From: Celeribacter arenosi
GTDB taxonomy: Bacteria; Pseudomonadota; Alphaproteobacteria; Rhodobacterales; Rhodobacteraceae
DNA length: 64,000 bases
Direction of reading: 5' to 3'
Assembly: GCF_039539485.1 (NCBI RefSeq)
Contig: NZ_BAABDF010000001.1
Location: forward strand, 1-64,000
A model generated the notes under the pieces. The model saw only the letters and a list, made by a program, of their open reading frames with translations. It had not been told where the DNA came from and searched no databases. Below are positions 18,137 through 26,211 of the stretch, piece by piece. Position numbers and translations under genes: made by a program. The first letter of the stretch is position 1; every line of letters begins with the position of its first letter.

Positions 18137-19391
18137 GGGCGATTTGGCTGAGCATGGTGCCCATTCTTTGAGCTATCACGCTTTGGCGCCGTCGCATGGG
18201 CGCTATGCAATCCGCCGCTCAACGGTAGTCGCCATGTTCTTTGCGCTGGTCTGTGCGAATGCGGGGAGTCTTTTGATCCGCAGCGGTCTCCAATCCGAAA
18301 TTTGGATGCTGATCTACGGCGCCACCGCGTTGTGGTGCCTGCATGATTGGGGCCGCACGAAAGGCGCGTTCTGGATGCATGCCGTCGTGTTTCTTCCACC
18401 GCTCTACGCGATCTTGTCCACGTTTTGGAGCATCGCGCCGATGCAGACGGCGTGGAGTGGGGTGCAATTTTTGATGACGACGATCATCGCCGTACGCATC
18501 GCAATGAGTATTGATCCGAAGCGCGCGCTCGTTGTGGCGGGTGGGGTTTATGCCGTTGGAATTTCTCTGTCGCTGTTGAACGTGGCGACTGGTTTTATGG
18601 CGCCGGTTTGGGAACACAACGGAGCGCTTTTAGGCATCTACACGCAGAAAAACATGATGGGAAAAGCGGCCGTCATGGGGGGGCTTATTCTGGTGGGACT
18701 GGCGCGCCTCTATCGCATCCCACTTCTGCCGGTGGTCATTTACATCGGACTTTTTGCCGTTGTTCGCATGGCGATGTCGGCGGGTGCGTTGATGACATAC
18801 CTGCTCGTTCCGGCGCTATTTTTCTTGGCCATGGTGTCGCGCCGGTCTGCGCAGGTACGCGCGGTCTGGATCATCTTTCCCTTGCTGGCGCTGACGTTGG
18901 TCGGGTTGGCCTATGTCGGGTCTGGAGGCTCACCAATTACCGCGCTTCTGGAATTCACAGGAAAATCGCCAACTCTCACGGGACGCACGGTGATCTGGCA
19001 GTTCGGGTTGGAGTCGTTTCGCGAACATCCTCTACTCGGGGTCGGGTTCAAAGCCTATTGGGCGGTCGATTCATTTGCGATCCGCTATATCCATGCGACG
19101 ATCGAAGACGGGCTGTTTTGGTTTCACAACATCTACATCGAAATGCTGGTCGGCGGTGGAATTCTGGGCGCCGCAATCATGGCATTGGTTATCGTCCGCT
19201 TCCTGCGCCAAGCTTTGCGGTGGATTGTGCGCAGCGGGAGTGTCGTGGCGATCCTATGGGGGATGATCCTGCTCGTCAGTTTGTTCGCGGGACTGTCGGA
19301 CAACGTCACGTTTACCCTACACGGTCTCAACCATGTGCTGATTGTGATGGGCTATGTATTTGCAACTCGTGCGCTGCGGGAGCAGTTGTAG
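18126..19391 (+). CDS. O-antigen ligase/Wzy-like polysaccharide polymerase
   Basis: The 421-residue protein has about ten to twelve membrane segments. The late periplasmic part shows the O-antigen polymerase pattern: TGRTVIWQFGLESFREHPLLGVGFKAYW followed by FHNIYIEMLVGGG, with Arg, His and Asn at the conserved places, as in ExoQ of succinoglycan synthesis. The KNMMGKAA segment is also typical. It is predicted to polymerise repeat units at the periplasmic face. It starts 11 bases inside the previous gene and its 3' end overlaps the convergent sulfotransferase gene by 65 bases. Confidence 0.88.
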   Translation: MASEGDLAEHGAHSLSYHALAPSHGRYAIRRSTVVAMFFALVCANAGSLLIRSGLQSEIWMLIYGATALWCLHDWGRTKGAFWMHAVVFLPPLYAILSTFWSIAPMQTAWSGVQFLMTTIIAVRIAMSIDPKRALVVAGGVYAVGISLSLLNVATGFMAPVWEHNGALLGIYTQKNMMGKAAVMGGLILVGLARLYRIPLLPVVIYIGLFAVVRMAMSAGALMTYLLVPALFFLAMVSRRSAQVRAVWIIFPLLALTLVGLAYVGSGGSPITALLEFTGKSPTLTGRTVIWQFGLESFREHPLLGVGFKAYWAVDSFAIRYIHATIEDGLFWFHNIYIEMLVGGGILGAAIMALVIVRFLRQALRWIVRSGSVVAILWGMILLVSLFAGLSDNVTFTLHGLNHVLIVMGYVFATRALREQL

Positions 19392-20211
19392 CCGGGGGTC
19401 GGATCCGTTCAAATGCCAACAGATCTTCGTTTGTTGCATCGTGTATTGCCTGTTTGATTTCCTCCGCAAACCTCGGCGGTACGCGTTTGGGTTTGCCTGA
19501 TACCACCGATTTGGCGCGCTCAACGACACTCCGTGGCAGATAGCGCTTTATGGTGGAAACCAGGCGGGCTTCGCGCCAACGAAAGACCCAAAGCGGCAGT
19601 CGGGACAATCCGTCACCTTTGTTGGCGGCGGTTTTGGTCGGGGTCGGCCAGTTATCATCCACACCTAGAAAGGCGGCGAGGCGCGATTGCAGCGTTGATG
19701 GCGCCGATACCAATTCGTCAAAGTCGAGAAACAGGAAACGGTCGCGCGGAAACAGTTCGAGCCAAGGGGTGATCTGCGCCCCGTAGCTGCTTGTATCTAC
19801 GAGGTGGTCGAATGTGTGGGACCCAAGCAAGTTTTCAACTGGTGGAACAGGTGCCCCGGCTGCGACCGCATGGCGATATTGGCTCTCTGCGCGCGCAACG
19901 GGATTGCGAGTGATGTAGATAAACCGGCAATCGGGCAGCGTCGCGTGGATCCGTTCGGGAACACCAGAAAACGCCGCGCGTTTGGTGTAATTCGGGGAGG
20001 CTTCGACGGTTATCTTGGAGCCGGGTGGGAAGAGGGATCGATACCAATCCAGACCGCGTTTCCAGTTTTTCTCGGCGATGAAGAAATCGGTTTCTTTTTC
20101 GCAGGAGACTCCGATTTGTGGGTGAGCCGCCATGTAGTCGTATAGCGTTGTAGTGCCAGCTTTCATGGCGCCGATCACGATGACATGCGGAGTGGGACCA
20201 TCGGACGTCAT
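19327..20211 (-). CDS. Sulfotransferase, third in the polysaccharide region
   Basis: The 294-residue protein has the PAPS loop GAMKAGTTTLYDYM (Lys17) and the 3'-phosphate motif YITRNPVARAESQY. KETDFFIAEKNWKRGLDWYRSLF and EASPNYTKR place it with the NDST-like sulfotransferase 1 family. It is the last gene of a three-gene minus-strand unit with two glycosyltransferases; the start overlaps the stop of the preceding gene by 4 bases. The final 21 or so codons overlap the polymerase gene on the other strand. Confidence 0.9.
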   Translation of the reverse strand: MTSDGPTPHVIVIGAMKAGTTTLYDYMAAHPQIGVSCEKETDFFIAEKNWKRGLDWYRSLFPPGSKITVEASPNYTKRAAFSGVPERIHATLPDCRFIYITRNPVARAESQYRHAVAAGAPVPPVENLLGSHTFDHLVDTSSYGAQITPWLELFPRDRFLFLDFDELVSAPSTLQSRLAAFLGVDDNWPTPTKTAANKGDGLSRLPLWVFRWREARLVSTIKRYLPRSVVERAKSVVSGKPKRVPPRFAEEIKQAIHDATNEDLLAFERIRPPATTAPAAHELQIHSPSQSAHG

Positions 20212-21365
20212 GCGGGGGACGCCAATTTTGTCAGCGATTTTGGTGCCTCAAGCGCGGCGAACAACCTGTCGATGTCCGCGGAGGTCTGGCAAAGTGCGTC
20301 GTCGGGAACACGCGCAAGGCGTTCACGAGCGGATGTAAGGTCCTGTGGGCCAAGTCCGGCAATAAGGGTTTTTAGTGCGTCCACCGTCGGTTCGGGAATT
20401 GTGAAGCCGAGCCCGCGCTGGGCGATTGTCCGTCCGGTCATCGTGGTGGCGAGCGCGACAGAGGGGCACCCGAACCAACTCGCTTCATATATCCGGTTGG
20501 GCAGGAGCCAGTCGGAGTTCGATCCGCTTTGCCAAAGGTCCTGTGCCCAGACAAGGTCACAGCCTGCGTAAACCTGTGCCAAACCATCGGGATAGGGATA
20601 GGGTCCGTGGTAGGTCATGTTCGGGTGTTCTGCGAGGGTGGCGTCGAAGTCCGCAAGCGCATGGTGATGGATAATGCCATGGATCGCGATCTGAACGTGG
20701 CCCTCCAGTTGGCGTGCGGTTTGTGACAATAGTCGCAGTGTCGGTTCGCATCGTATCGTGCCGACCCAGCCGATGGTAAGCGGGCGATCAGGAACGGGGT
20801 GCGCGCTGGCACGTGGGGGCGGCGGGCCATCAAAGGTCAGTTTGTTTTCGATGAGCTGCGTTGGCCCCGTGTAGTTCTGGATGGGTGAGAAATAGCCGTC
20901 CACAAATCCGTCCGAAGACACAGCGAGCAGGTCGGTGCGCGCGAGGACCCATCTCTCCACGCGCCGCGCGAGTTTCGCTTTTATGTCATCGCCGATGAAC
21001 ATGCCGTGGATGTCGAGGCATTCGTAAATGACCGGCGCGGGGATGCGGCACAGGGCCTTGGCCGACAGGGCGAGCAACACCATGTCGATGTTTCGCGCTA
21101 TGATGACATCCGTTTTTCTGAGCGCTGCGCGGTGGCGCCAAATTCGATAGAGGCCTGCTACAGAGCGACGCATGCGCATGGCCAATCGTCCGTTGGTGAT
21201 TGTGCCGAGGTCAATATCTTTCCAATCTACGTCTCCACGCAGTTGACCGTCAGATTTGACCATTGAGACTGATTGAACATCGTGGCCCGCCCGACGCACC
21301 GCGCGGATGCGACGAATTTGCGCGATCTCGGCGCGGTCGGAGGCAAAGAACAACACGCGCGACAT
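20208..21365 (-). CDS. Family 4 glycosyltransferase
   Basis: The 385-residue protein has a GT-B layout: an N-terminal acceptor domain (MSRVLFFASDRAEIAQIRRIRAVRRAGHDV), a mid segment IGWVGTIRCEPTLRLLSQTARQL, and a C-terminal NDP-sugar site ending in LLPNRIYEASWFGCPSVAL, where the Glu in NRIYEA matches the family 4 EX7E region. I chose the ATG at 21365, which overlaps the preceding TAA (TAATG); the upstream-extended frame lacks family sequence. Donor sugar cannot be inferred. Confidence 0.87.
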   Translation of the reverse strand: MSRVLFFASDRAEIAQIRRIRAVRRAGHDVQSVSMVKSDGQLRGDVDWKDIDLGTITNGRLAMRMRRSVAGLYRIWRHRAALRKTDVIIARNIDMVLLALSAKALCRIPAPVIYECLDIHGMFIGDDIKAKLARRVERWVLARTDLLAVSSDGFVDGYFSPIQNYTGPTQLIENKLTFDGPPPPRASAHPVPDRPLTIGWVGTIRCEPTLRLLSQTARQLEGHVQIAIHGIIHHHALADFDATLAEHPNMTYHGPYPYPDGLAQVYAGCDLVWAQDLWQSGSNSDWLLPNRIYEASWFGCPSVALATTMTGRTIAQRGLGFTIPEPTVDALKTLIAGLGPQDLTSARERLARVPDDALCQTSADIDRLFAALEAPKSLTKLASPA

Positions 21366-22279
21366 TATGATGTGCCCCCATAGATTTCGGATTGGGGGAG
21401 TGCGGCGCATCCTGCAACGACGCCCGCATGCAATGTGCAACGCAGGGCCCAGAACCGGCGGCGATGGGGGTGAAAGGCGCAGGTGGCAGCGCGAAGGGCG
21501 CAATATGCCGCTTTTCCTGACGCTTGGATCGCGAGCGTGAGGCGCGCACGCGGGTTTGTTGCCGATGCGGCGTGGCTTTGACCCGATCGGAACTTGCGCT
21601 GGGCAATCCACCGGTAGGTCAGGCGCGCGGGATCGACGTCTTCGAAAACAGCGGGCGTTTTAACCGCGATCATATTTGCGTTTCGCGCGGCGACCATCAG
21701 GAAGTAGGCGGTATCTTCCCCGCCACTCCGACCCCGCGCGATGTCAAAGCGCAACTCCCGCCAAGGCACGTTTCCCCAACGCAGGAGGGCATTGCAGGTA
21801 TGGCCCGTCGTTACCTTTGTCCGGTGCGCGACGGGAATGTTTGAATGGTATCCGCCGGCGATGATCCAATCGGGTGCTGCGTCAGGATAGACGGCGAGTG
21901 CAGGCGCAAAGACAGCATCCGCTTTGTGAGATTGGGCGGCGTCCATGAGGCCGCTCAACCAGTCCGGCGGAGCGAATTCATCGTCGTCAATGAACGCGAT
22001 CCAATCGGCCGAGGCATGATCGAGGCACGCGTTTCTCGCCAGCGAAATGTTGCGGGCAGGGGCATGCAGGTAATCTATGTCGAGGCCGAAATCCAATTTG
22101 GCAGCCTCCACGACGGGGCGTGCCGACGGGGTTTCGTCATTGTCAGCTACAATCACCCGCATTTTTAGCGATCCGGGAAGATCTTGGTCGCTCAGGCTTT
22201 CAAGGGTGCGTCGCAATTGTGGCCTGCGAAACGTGCAGACCAACACATCAACCGAGATGTGAGGGGAAGAGACAGTCAA
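21365..22279 (-). CDS. Family 2 glycosyltransferase, ExoM-like
   Basis: The 304-residue GT-A protein begins VDVLVCTFRRPQLRRTLESLSDQ, has ARNISLARNACLDHASADWIAFIDDDEFAPPDWL with the DDD metal site, and GRSGGEDTAYFLMVAARN with the ED catalytic pair. This matches ExoM/ExoO-type succinoglycan glucosyltransferases. The first codon appears to be TTG (22277-22279), since no in-frame ATG exists nearby. It is the first gene of the minus-strand unit and is divergent from the GTA spike genes across a 223-base gap. Confidence 0.87.
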   Translation of the reverse strand: MTVSSPHISVDVLVCTFRRPQLRRTLESLSDQDLPGSLKMRVIVADNDETPSARPVVEAAKLDFGLDIDYLHAPARNISLARNACLDHASADWIAFIDDDEFAPPDWLSGLMDAAQSHKADAVFAPALAVYPDAAPDWIIAGGYHSNIPVAHRTKVTTGHTCNALLRWGNVPWRELRFDIARGRSGGEDTAYFLMVAARNANMIAVKTPAVFEDVDPARLTYRWIAQRKFRSGQSHAASATNPRARLTLAIQASGKAAYCALRAATCAFHPHRRRFWALRCTLHAGVVAGCAALPQSEIYGGTS

Positions 22280-22502
22280 TATGCGACCTTAGGTTGATTT
22301 TTCCTGTTTCGAGTAACCCATGGCGTGCGTCTGAGGTCAAGCCAGATAGCCCCCTCAAGTCTCAATTCTTTGGTGTTTGCGTTGCAATTCATCGTGTTGA
22401 GCGCGCGCACAGGTAGGGGATGGCCAAGGGGTCCGGCGTAGGGTGCGCAGAAGACCGATCGCGTCCGCGAGAGGATACGAGCCAGAATTTCAGGAGATGA
22501 GC

Positions 22503-22763
22503 ATGTCAGACCGTTTCGAAAATACCAGTGCCGGCCTTGAGAGCCCTGCGACGCATATCGAGCCGATCACACCGGACGATGCAAATGACCTGAATGAAAC
22601 GACACGCGCGCTTCATGTCGCTGGCAGCGGTTTCGTGCATGTTACGACAGTGTCGGGCAGCGAGGGGACGATTTTCATGCCGGCGGGCTCGATTTTCCCC
22701 ATTCGCGCGCGGCGTGTATGGGCAACCGGCACGGATGCCACGGGTATCGTGGGTCTTTCATGA
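22503..22763 (+). CDS. ghsA: GTA head-spike base protein (RCAP_rcc01079 family)
   Basis: The 86-residue protein begins MSDRFENTSAGLESPA and ends in a segment with PAGSIFPIRARRVWATGTDATGIVGLS. Both match the small spike base protein of the Rhodobacter capsulatus gene transfer agent (GhsA, Rcc01079), which sits at capsid vertices and carries the spike fibre. The GGAG of CAGGAG is six bases before the ATG at 22503; the ATG at 22497 lies directly on that site and is less likely. The gene overlaps the next by 4 bases. In R. capsulatus the pair is also unlinked from the main GTA structural cluster, and none of that cluster is visible here. Confidence 0.87.
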   Translation: MSDRFENTSAGLESPATHIEPITPDDANDLNETTRALHVAGSGFVHVTTVSGSEGTIFMPAGSIFPIRARRVWATGTDATGIVGLS

Positions 22764-24067
22764 TGCGTATCGGGCTTTCGCTAGGTGCGCAGCCGTCGGT
22801 GATTGTCGATGCGCAGCCACCACAGGTCGGGCCGGTGCTGGAAGCGCCGGCTAATCTCCTTTCCCCCGAGCAGACGGCGTTGAGCGATCTGTCCTCGGTG
22901 AACCTGCGCAGCAACTGGACTGTCTCTAACGGTACGCTGTCGCAGGTTTTGGGCAACGGTAGCGCCAATGACCTTCGGATCGACCTCGCGGCGCCAGTGA
23001 TCGCTGGTCATCCGCATGTGTTCACCCACCGCGTTGTGACACCGGGCACGACCGGCGGCGTTAAGGTCCAGTTCGGGGGGAGCGGGAGCGCGGTCGGGCG
23101 GCTTCACTTCGCCGACGAAACCCTTCCACAGCTCGAGTATTTTGCAGGATCAAGCGTTTCGGGTGCCTATACCCGTATCGGGTTCAATCCGAACGACGAC
23201 AATTTCGACGCGGTGCTCGCCGAACCTGCATTGTTTGATCTGTCGACTGTCGATCCCAATACCGTCGCGTGCGACGTCGTGCTCTGTCTCGGGGACAGCA
23301 ACCTGTCGAATGCCGTGTCCGATTACGCATCGCAGGCCAATGTCGAAACGGCGTTTGATCCGCGCATTTGGTATGTTCCGTGTTTGCGCGCGTCGTCCAC
23401 ATTTGGCCCGACCGGAAGTGCCCGTCACGTTCCACAGCCGTGTATTGAGCCGGTTCAAACAGCCGCGGCAGCACAGCGCGTGTCGCCGGTGCATGCCTGC
23501 GCTGGGGAGTTGGTGGGGTGGTCTGCGGCCCGCAACCGACCTCTTTTGATTCTGTCACTCGCTGATCCGGGATCGGGGTTGAACAATACCGAAGACTGGC
23601 GCAAAGGGTCCTCCCAGGCCACGACGGGCGGCCGTATGTATCAGGAAATGCTCGATATGTTGGCGGCTGTCGCGGCGCTTGGGCCTGCGCATGAAATCGT
23701 CGGGGCCGTGGTGTCTCTGGGTGCGAATGACACGACCGGCGCGGATTATACGCAGGTTTGGGAGCCGATCGCGCTTCAGTTCGTGGCGGATTTGCGGGCC
23801 GATGTTTCGCCTGATCTGCCCATTGCATGGCTGACCGTTGGTGAACACTTTAACCCACAGGATGATCGCGGGACCCGAATGCTTGCGTCGATCGAGCGTC
23901 TCGATCAGGACAGCGGATCACCGGTGGCTGTCGCGGGGCTCAAAACCTGTCGTCCGCCGACCGGAAACGAGTTGATCCCCGGAGACTCTGCCGATCCACA
24001 CTTTAACGCACATGGCATGCAGGTGAATGGGCGTGTGCTGGGGCAGGCGCTGAGCGCGCTGCTTTAA
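22760..24067 (+). CDS. ghsB: GTA head-spike fibre-type protein with SGNH-esterase-like domain
   Basis: The 435-residue protein directly follows the spike base gene, as ghsB (rcc01080) follows ghsA in R. capsulatus. Residues 1-165 look like a beta-rich attachment/carbohydrate-binding part. Residues 170-435 have SGNH-hydrolase blocks: CLGDSNLS with Ser180 in block I, VVSLGANDTTGADY as the GxND block III, and near the C-terminus DPHFNAHG (Asp412, His414) resembling the catalytic acid/His block of sialate O-acetylesterase-type enzymes. No signal peptide, as expected for a phage-type structural protein. Role as a capsule-binding spike is established for the R. capsulatus counterpart; the esterase activity is my inference from motifs. 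Confidence 0.78.
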   Translation: MMRIGLSLGAQPSVIVDAQPPQVGPVLEAPANLLSPEQTALSDLSSVNLRSNWTVSNGTLSQVLGNGSANDLRIDLAAPVIAGHPHVFTHRVVTPGTTGGVKVQFGGSGSAVGRLHFADETLPQLEYFAGSSVSGAYTRIGFNPNDDNFDAVLAEPALFDLSTVDPNTVACDVVLCLGDSNLSNAVSDYASQANVETAFDPRIWYVPCLRASSTFGPTGSARHVPQPCIEPVQTAAAAQRVSPVHACAGELVGWSAARNRPLLILSLADPGSGLNNTEDWRKGSSQATTGGRMYQEMLDMLAAVAALGPAHEIVGAVVSLGANDTTGADYTQVWEPIALQFVADLRADVSPDLPIAWLTVGEHFNPQDDRGTRMLASIERLDQDSGSPVAVAGLKTCRPPTGNELIPGDSADPHFNAHGMQVNGRVLGQALSALL

Positions 24068-24080
24068 AGGCGCTGAAAGT

Positions 24081-24104
24081 TGGCGGCGGCTGTTGTCGCC
24101 GCCA
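24081..24104. terminator. Hairpin between convergent spike and acyltransferase genes
   Basis: TGGCGGCG (24081-24088) and CGCCGCCA (24097-24104) form a perfect 8-bp stem with an 8-base loop. There is no T tract, so termination strength is uncertain. Confidence 0.55.
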
Positions 24105-25991
24105 TTAGTGCGCCTCGCTCAGAATCCGAATGCCGGCAAGCGTGTCCACTTCACGTCGCAGGGCGGGGGCGAGTGCTGTCATGGCCTCTGGGCTGAGGTG
24201 TCCATAATCCACGAGCAAGAGGCCATCTGCGACAGGCGCGCAGGTGCCGCTCAGTTCGCAGAAAAGCGGTAGAACATCCAGAACCTGCACGTTTTCGGGC
24301 TGATGAACCTTTGCCATTGCATGGGTAAACCGTTCCAACGGCGCCGGATCATGGTGCAAAGCCTTGGCGGCATTTCGGCCTCTTTGGGCGTAGATGTCAT
24401 CGAAGTTGTAAAATTCCGGCGCGGGGGATGCGATGATGAGTTTTGCGGCGCGGGATGCCCATTGATCTACGACCATCTGCAAATGTCGAGCAGACAATTC
24501 GTTGCTGGAAAACCGGTTGGCGAGGATCAGAACGTCGGGCGGGTTTGCCCCGATGGCGTCCTGAAAAGCAGCCCGAAGTACCGAGCAGGAAGCTGGTCCA
24601 CCATCCCCGGCCAAGGGACATCCCGGCGCGGTCATTTGGATTACATCCAAACCGGAACGACGTAGAACCGCGGCCTTATCGGCGGCATGGCTGTCTCCGT
24701 AAATGGCAACGCGAAGGGGCGCGCCCATGCGGTCCGGCGCACAGGTCCAGTTTGCTACGAACTGCGCTGTGGTCTCTGAACGGTCATAGTGGCAAGTGCC
24801 ATATCCGATTGCCTCAAGCCTTTGGTTGGCGAGCCTGTCGATCTGCGCGGTACGTGTGCGAAATTCGGCAGACATGCGTGACTGGAGGCCGTCATCCAAC
24901 TGACCGAGGTAGCCGATGATTGCCATCGCAGAAATTCCCACCGCACTTGCGCCAAATACCTGTTTTTGCATCGGGAAGATGGGCGTGCGCGTGCGAAAAG
25001 GTTGCTCGATATAGCGCCACGTCAAATAGGCCAGCCCGATCGCCGCCATGGCAAGCGCGAGCATCGCGGGGGTGCCAGGTACGGCGTCGCTGCGGATGCG
25101 GGCGAAGGCGAAGATCGGTTGATGCCAGAGGTACGCCGAATAGCTGATCAGCCCCATCCAGACCATGGGCCGCAGGGAGAGGGCCTTTCCCACGATGGTC
25201 GAACCCGTGGCGAACAGGATGATGAGTGCGGCACCGATAACAGGCACCAAGGTATAAAGGCCCGGAAACGGGGTCATCTCCGTGAAGGCGAAGTTTGCGA
25301 GCACTATCAACGTGATACCGATGGCGGCAAGGCCCCCGTGGCCTTCGATTGTGCGTCGCGACAGGGCGAATGCACAAAACGAACCGGCAAAGAGTTCCCA
25401 GACACGCCCCGGCGCGAGGTAGAAATTTGCGGTGGGGTGGTTGCGCCATCCCCATTCGGAGAGAAGCAGGCTAATGCCCGCGGTAATGGCCAGAACAGTC
25501 ACAACGCGACCCCGTCCGAAGCGCCATAGAATGAACAGCAGGATCGGGAAGAACAGGTAGTACTGCTCCTCAACTGCAAGGCTCCATGTGTGGAGCAGGG
25601 GCTTTTCCTCTGCGGCGGGCGCGTGATAGTCGCTTTGGCGAAAGAACAGCATGTTCGAGACGAAAAAGACCACGGCGATCAGGCTTTGCGCGAACTCGGC
25701 CATTTGTCGGGGCGGCATCCATGCCAACGCAAAGGGGATGCAGCAGATCATCACCGTGAACAGCGCAGGCAGGATTCGACGCGCCCGGCGTTCGTAAAAC
25801 CGCATCAGGCTAAAGCGCCCCTCATCGAGTTCCGAAATCAGGATCGACGTGATGAGGTATCCGGAGATTACAAAAAAGACGTCCACACCGACAAAGCCGC
25901 CACTGATGAGCGTCGCATCCGCGTGATATAGAATGACGGGGAGGACAGCGAGGGTGCGCAACCCGTCGATTTCCGGTCTGTAATTGGTCAC
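24105..25991 (-). CDS. OafA-type O-acyltransferase with C-terminal SGNH domain
   Basis: The 628-residue protein begins YRPEIDGLRTLAVLPVILYHAD with the conserved His, then GGFVGVDVFFVISGYLIT, RRARRILPAL and LLHTWSLAVEEQYYLFFP, all standard for the acyltransferase 3 family, with about ten membrane segments over residues 1-350. The periplasmic C-terminus is an SGNH domain: VAIYGDSHAADK (Ser nucleophile), then DVLILANRFSS, and DYGHLSPEAM with the terminal His. Such fusions O-acetylate polysaccharides. The start codon is GTG (25989-25991). It is convergent with the spike genes and divergent from the flippase gene. Confidence 0.94.
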   Translation of the reverse strand: MTNYRPEIDGLRTLAVLPVILYHADATLISGGFVGVDVFFVISGYLITSILISELDEGRFSLMRFYERRARRILPALFTVMICCIPFALAWMPPRQMAEFAQSLIAVVFFVSNMLFFRQSDYHAPAAEEKPLLHTWSLAVEEQYYLFFPILLFILWRFGRGRVVTVLAITAGISLLLSEWGWRNHPTANFYLAPGRVWELFAGSFCAFALSRRTIEGHGGLAAIGITLIVLANFAFTEMTPFPGLYTLVPVIGAALIILFATGSTIVGKALSLRPMVWMGLISYSAYLWHQPIFAFARIRSDAVPGTPAMLALAMAAIGLAYLTWRYIEQPFRTRTPIFPMQKQVFGASAVGISAMAIIGYLGQLDDGLQSRMSAEFRTRTAQIDRLANQRLEAIGYGTCHYDRSETTAQFVANWTCAPDRMGAPLRVAIYGDSHAADKAAVLRRSGLDVIQMTAPGCPLAGDGGPASCSVLRAAFQDAIGANPPDVLILANRFSSNELSARHLQMVVDQWASRAAKLIIASPAPEFYNFDDIYAQRGRNAAKALHHDPAPLERFTHAMAKVHQPENVQVLDVLPLFCELSGTCAPVADGLLLVDYGHLSPEAMTALAPALRREVDTLAGIRILSEAH

Positions 25992-26066
25992 TGCGTAGCC
26001 TTCATGACACAGGGCGAGGGGGCGTGTGGTTCTTTTATCGCTTTGTTTTGCCTAACGGGATCGTGG

Positions 26067-26082
26067 TTAAGGCAGAGTTAAC
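26067..26082 (+). promoter_or_regulatory. CtrA-type box between oafA-like and wzx-like genes
   Basis: TTAA (26067-26070), GGCAGAG, TTAAC (26078-26082) matches TTAA-N7-TTAAC exactly. It lies 76 bases upstream of the minus-strand acyltransferase start and 130 bases upstream of the flippase start, so it could act on either. Binding is inferred. Confidence 0.6.
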
Positions 26083-26211
26083 GAAAAGCGGCGAAACCAT
26101 TTCCAAAGCATGTGCTCTTCACCGTCGTATTGCGCGACCTAAAGGGGCGATCTTAAACACCAACATGGGGCGCCCGCCGAAAGCAGCGCTCAACCCGCAC
26201 AAGGAGCGATA

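Noticed and set aside
22503..24067. Spike genes as a prophage remnant
   Set aside because: No integrase, capsid, tail or lysis genes surround them, and both match the stand-alone GTA spike pair layout.
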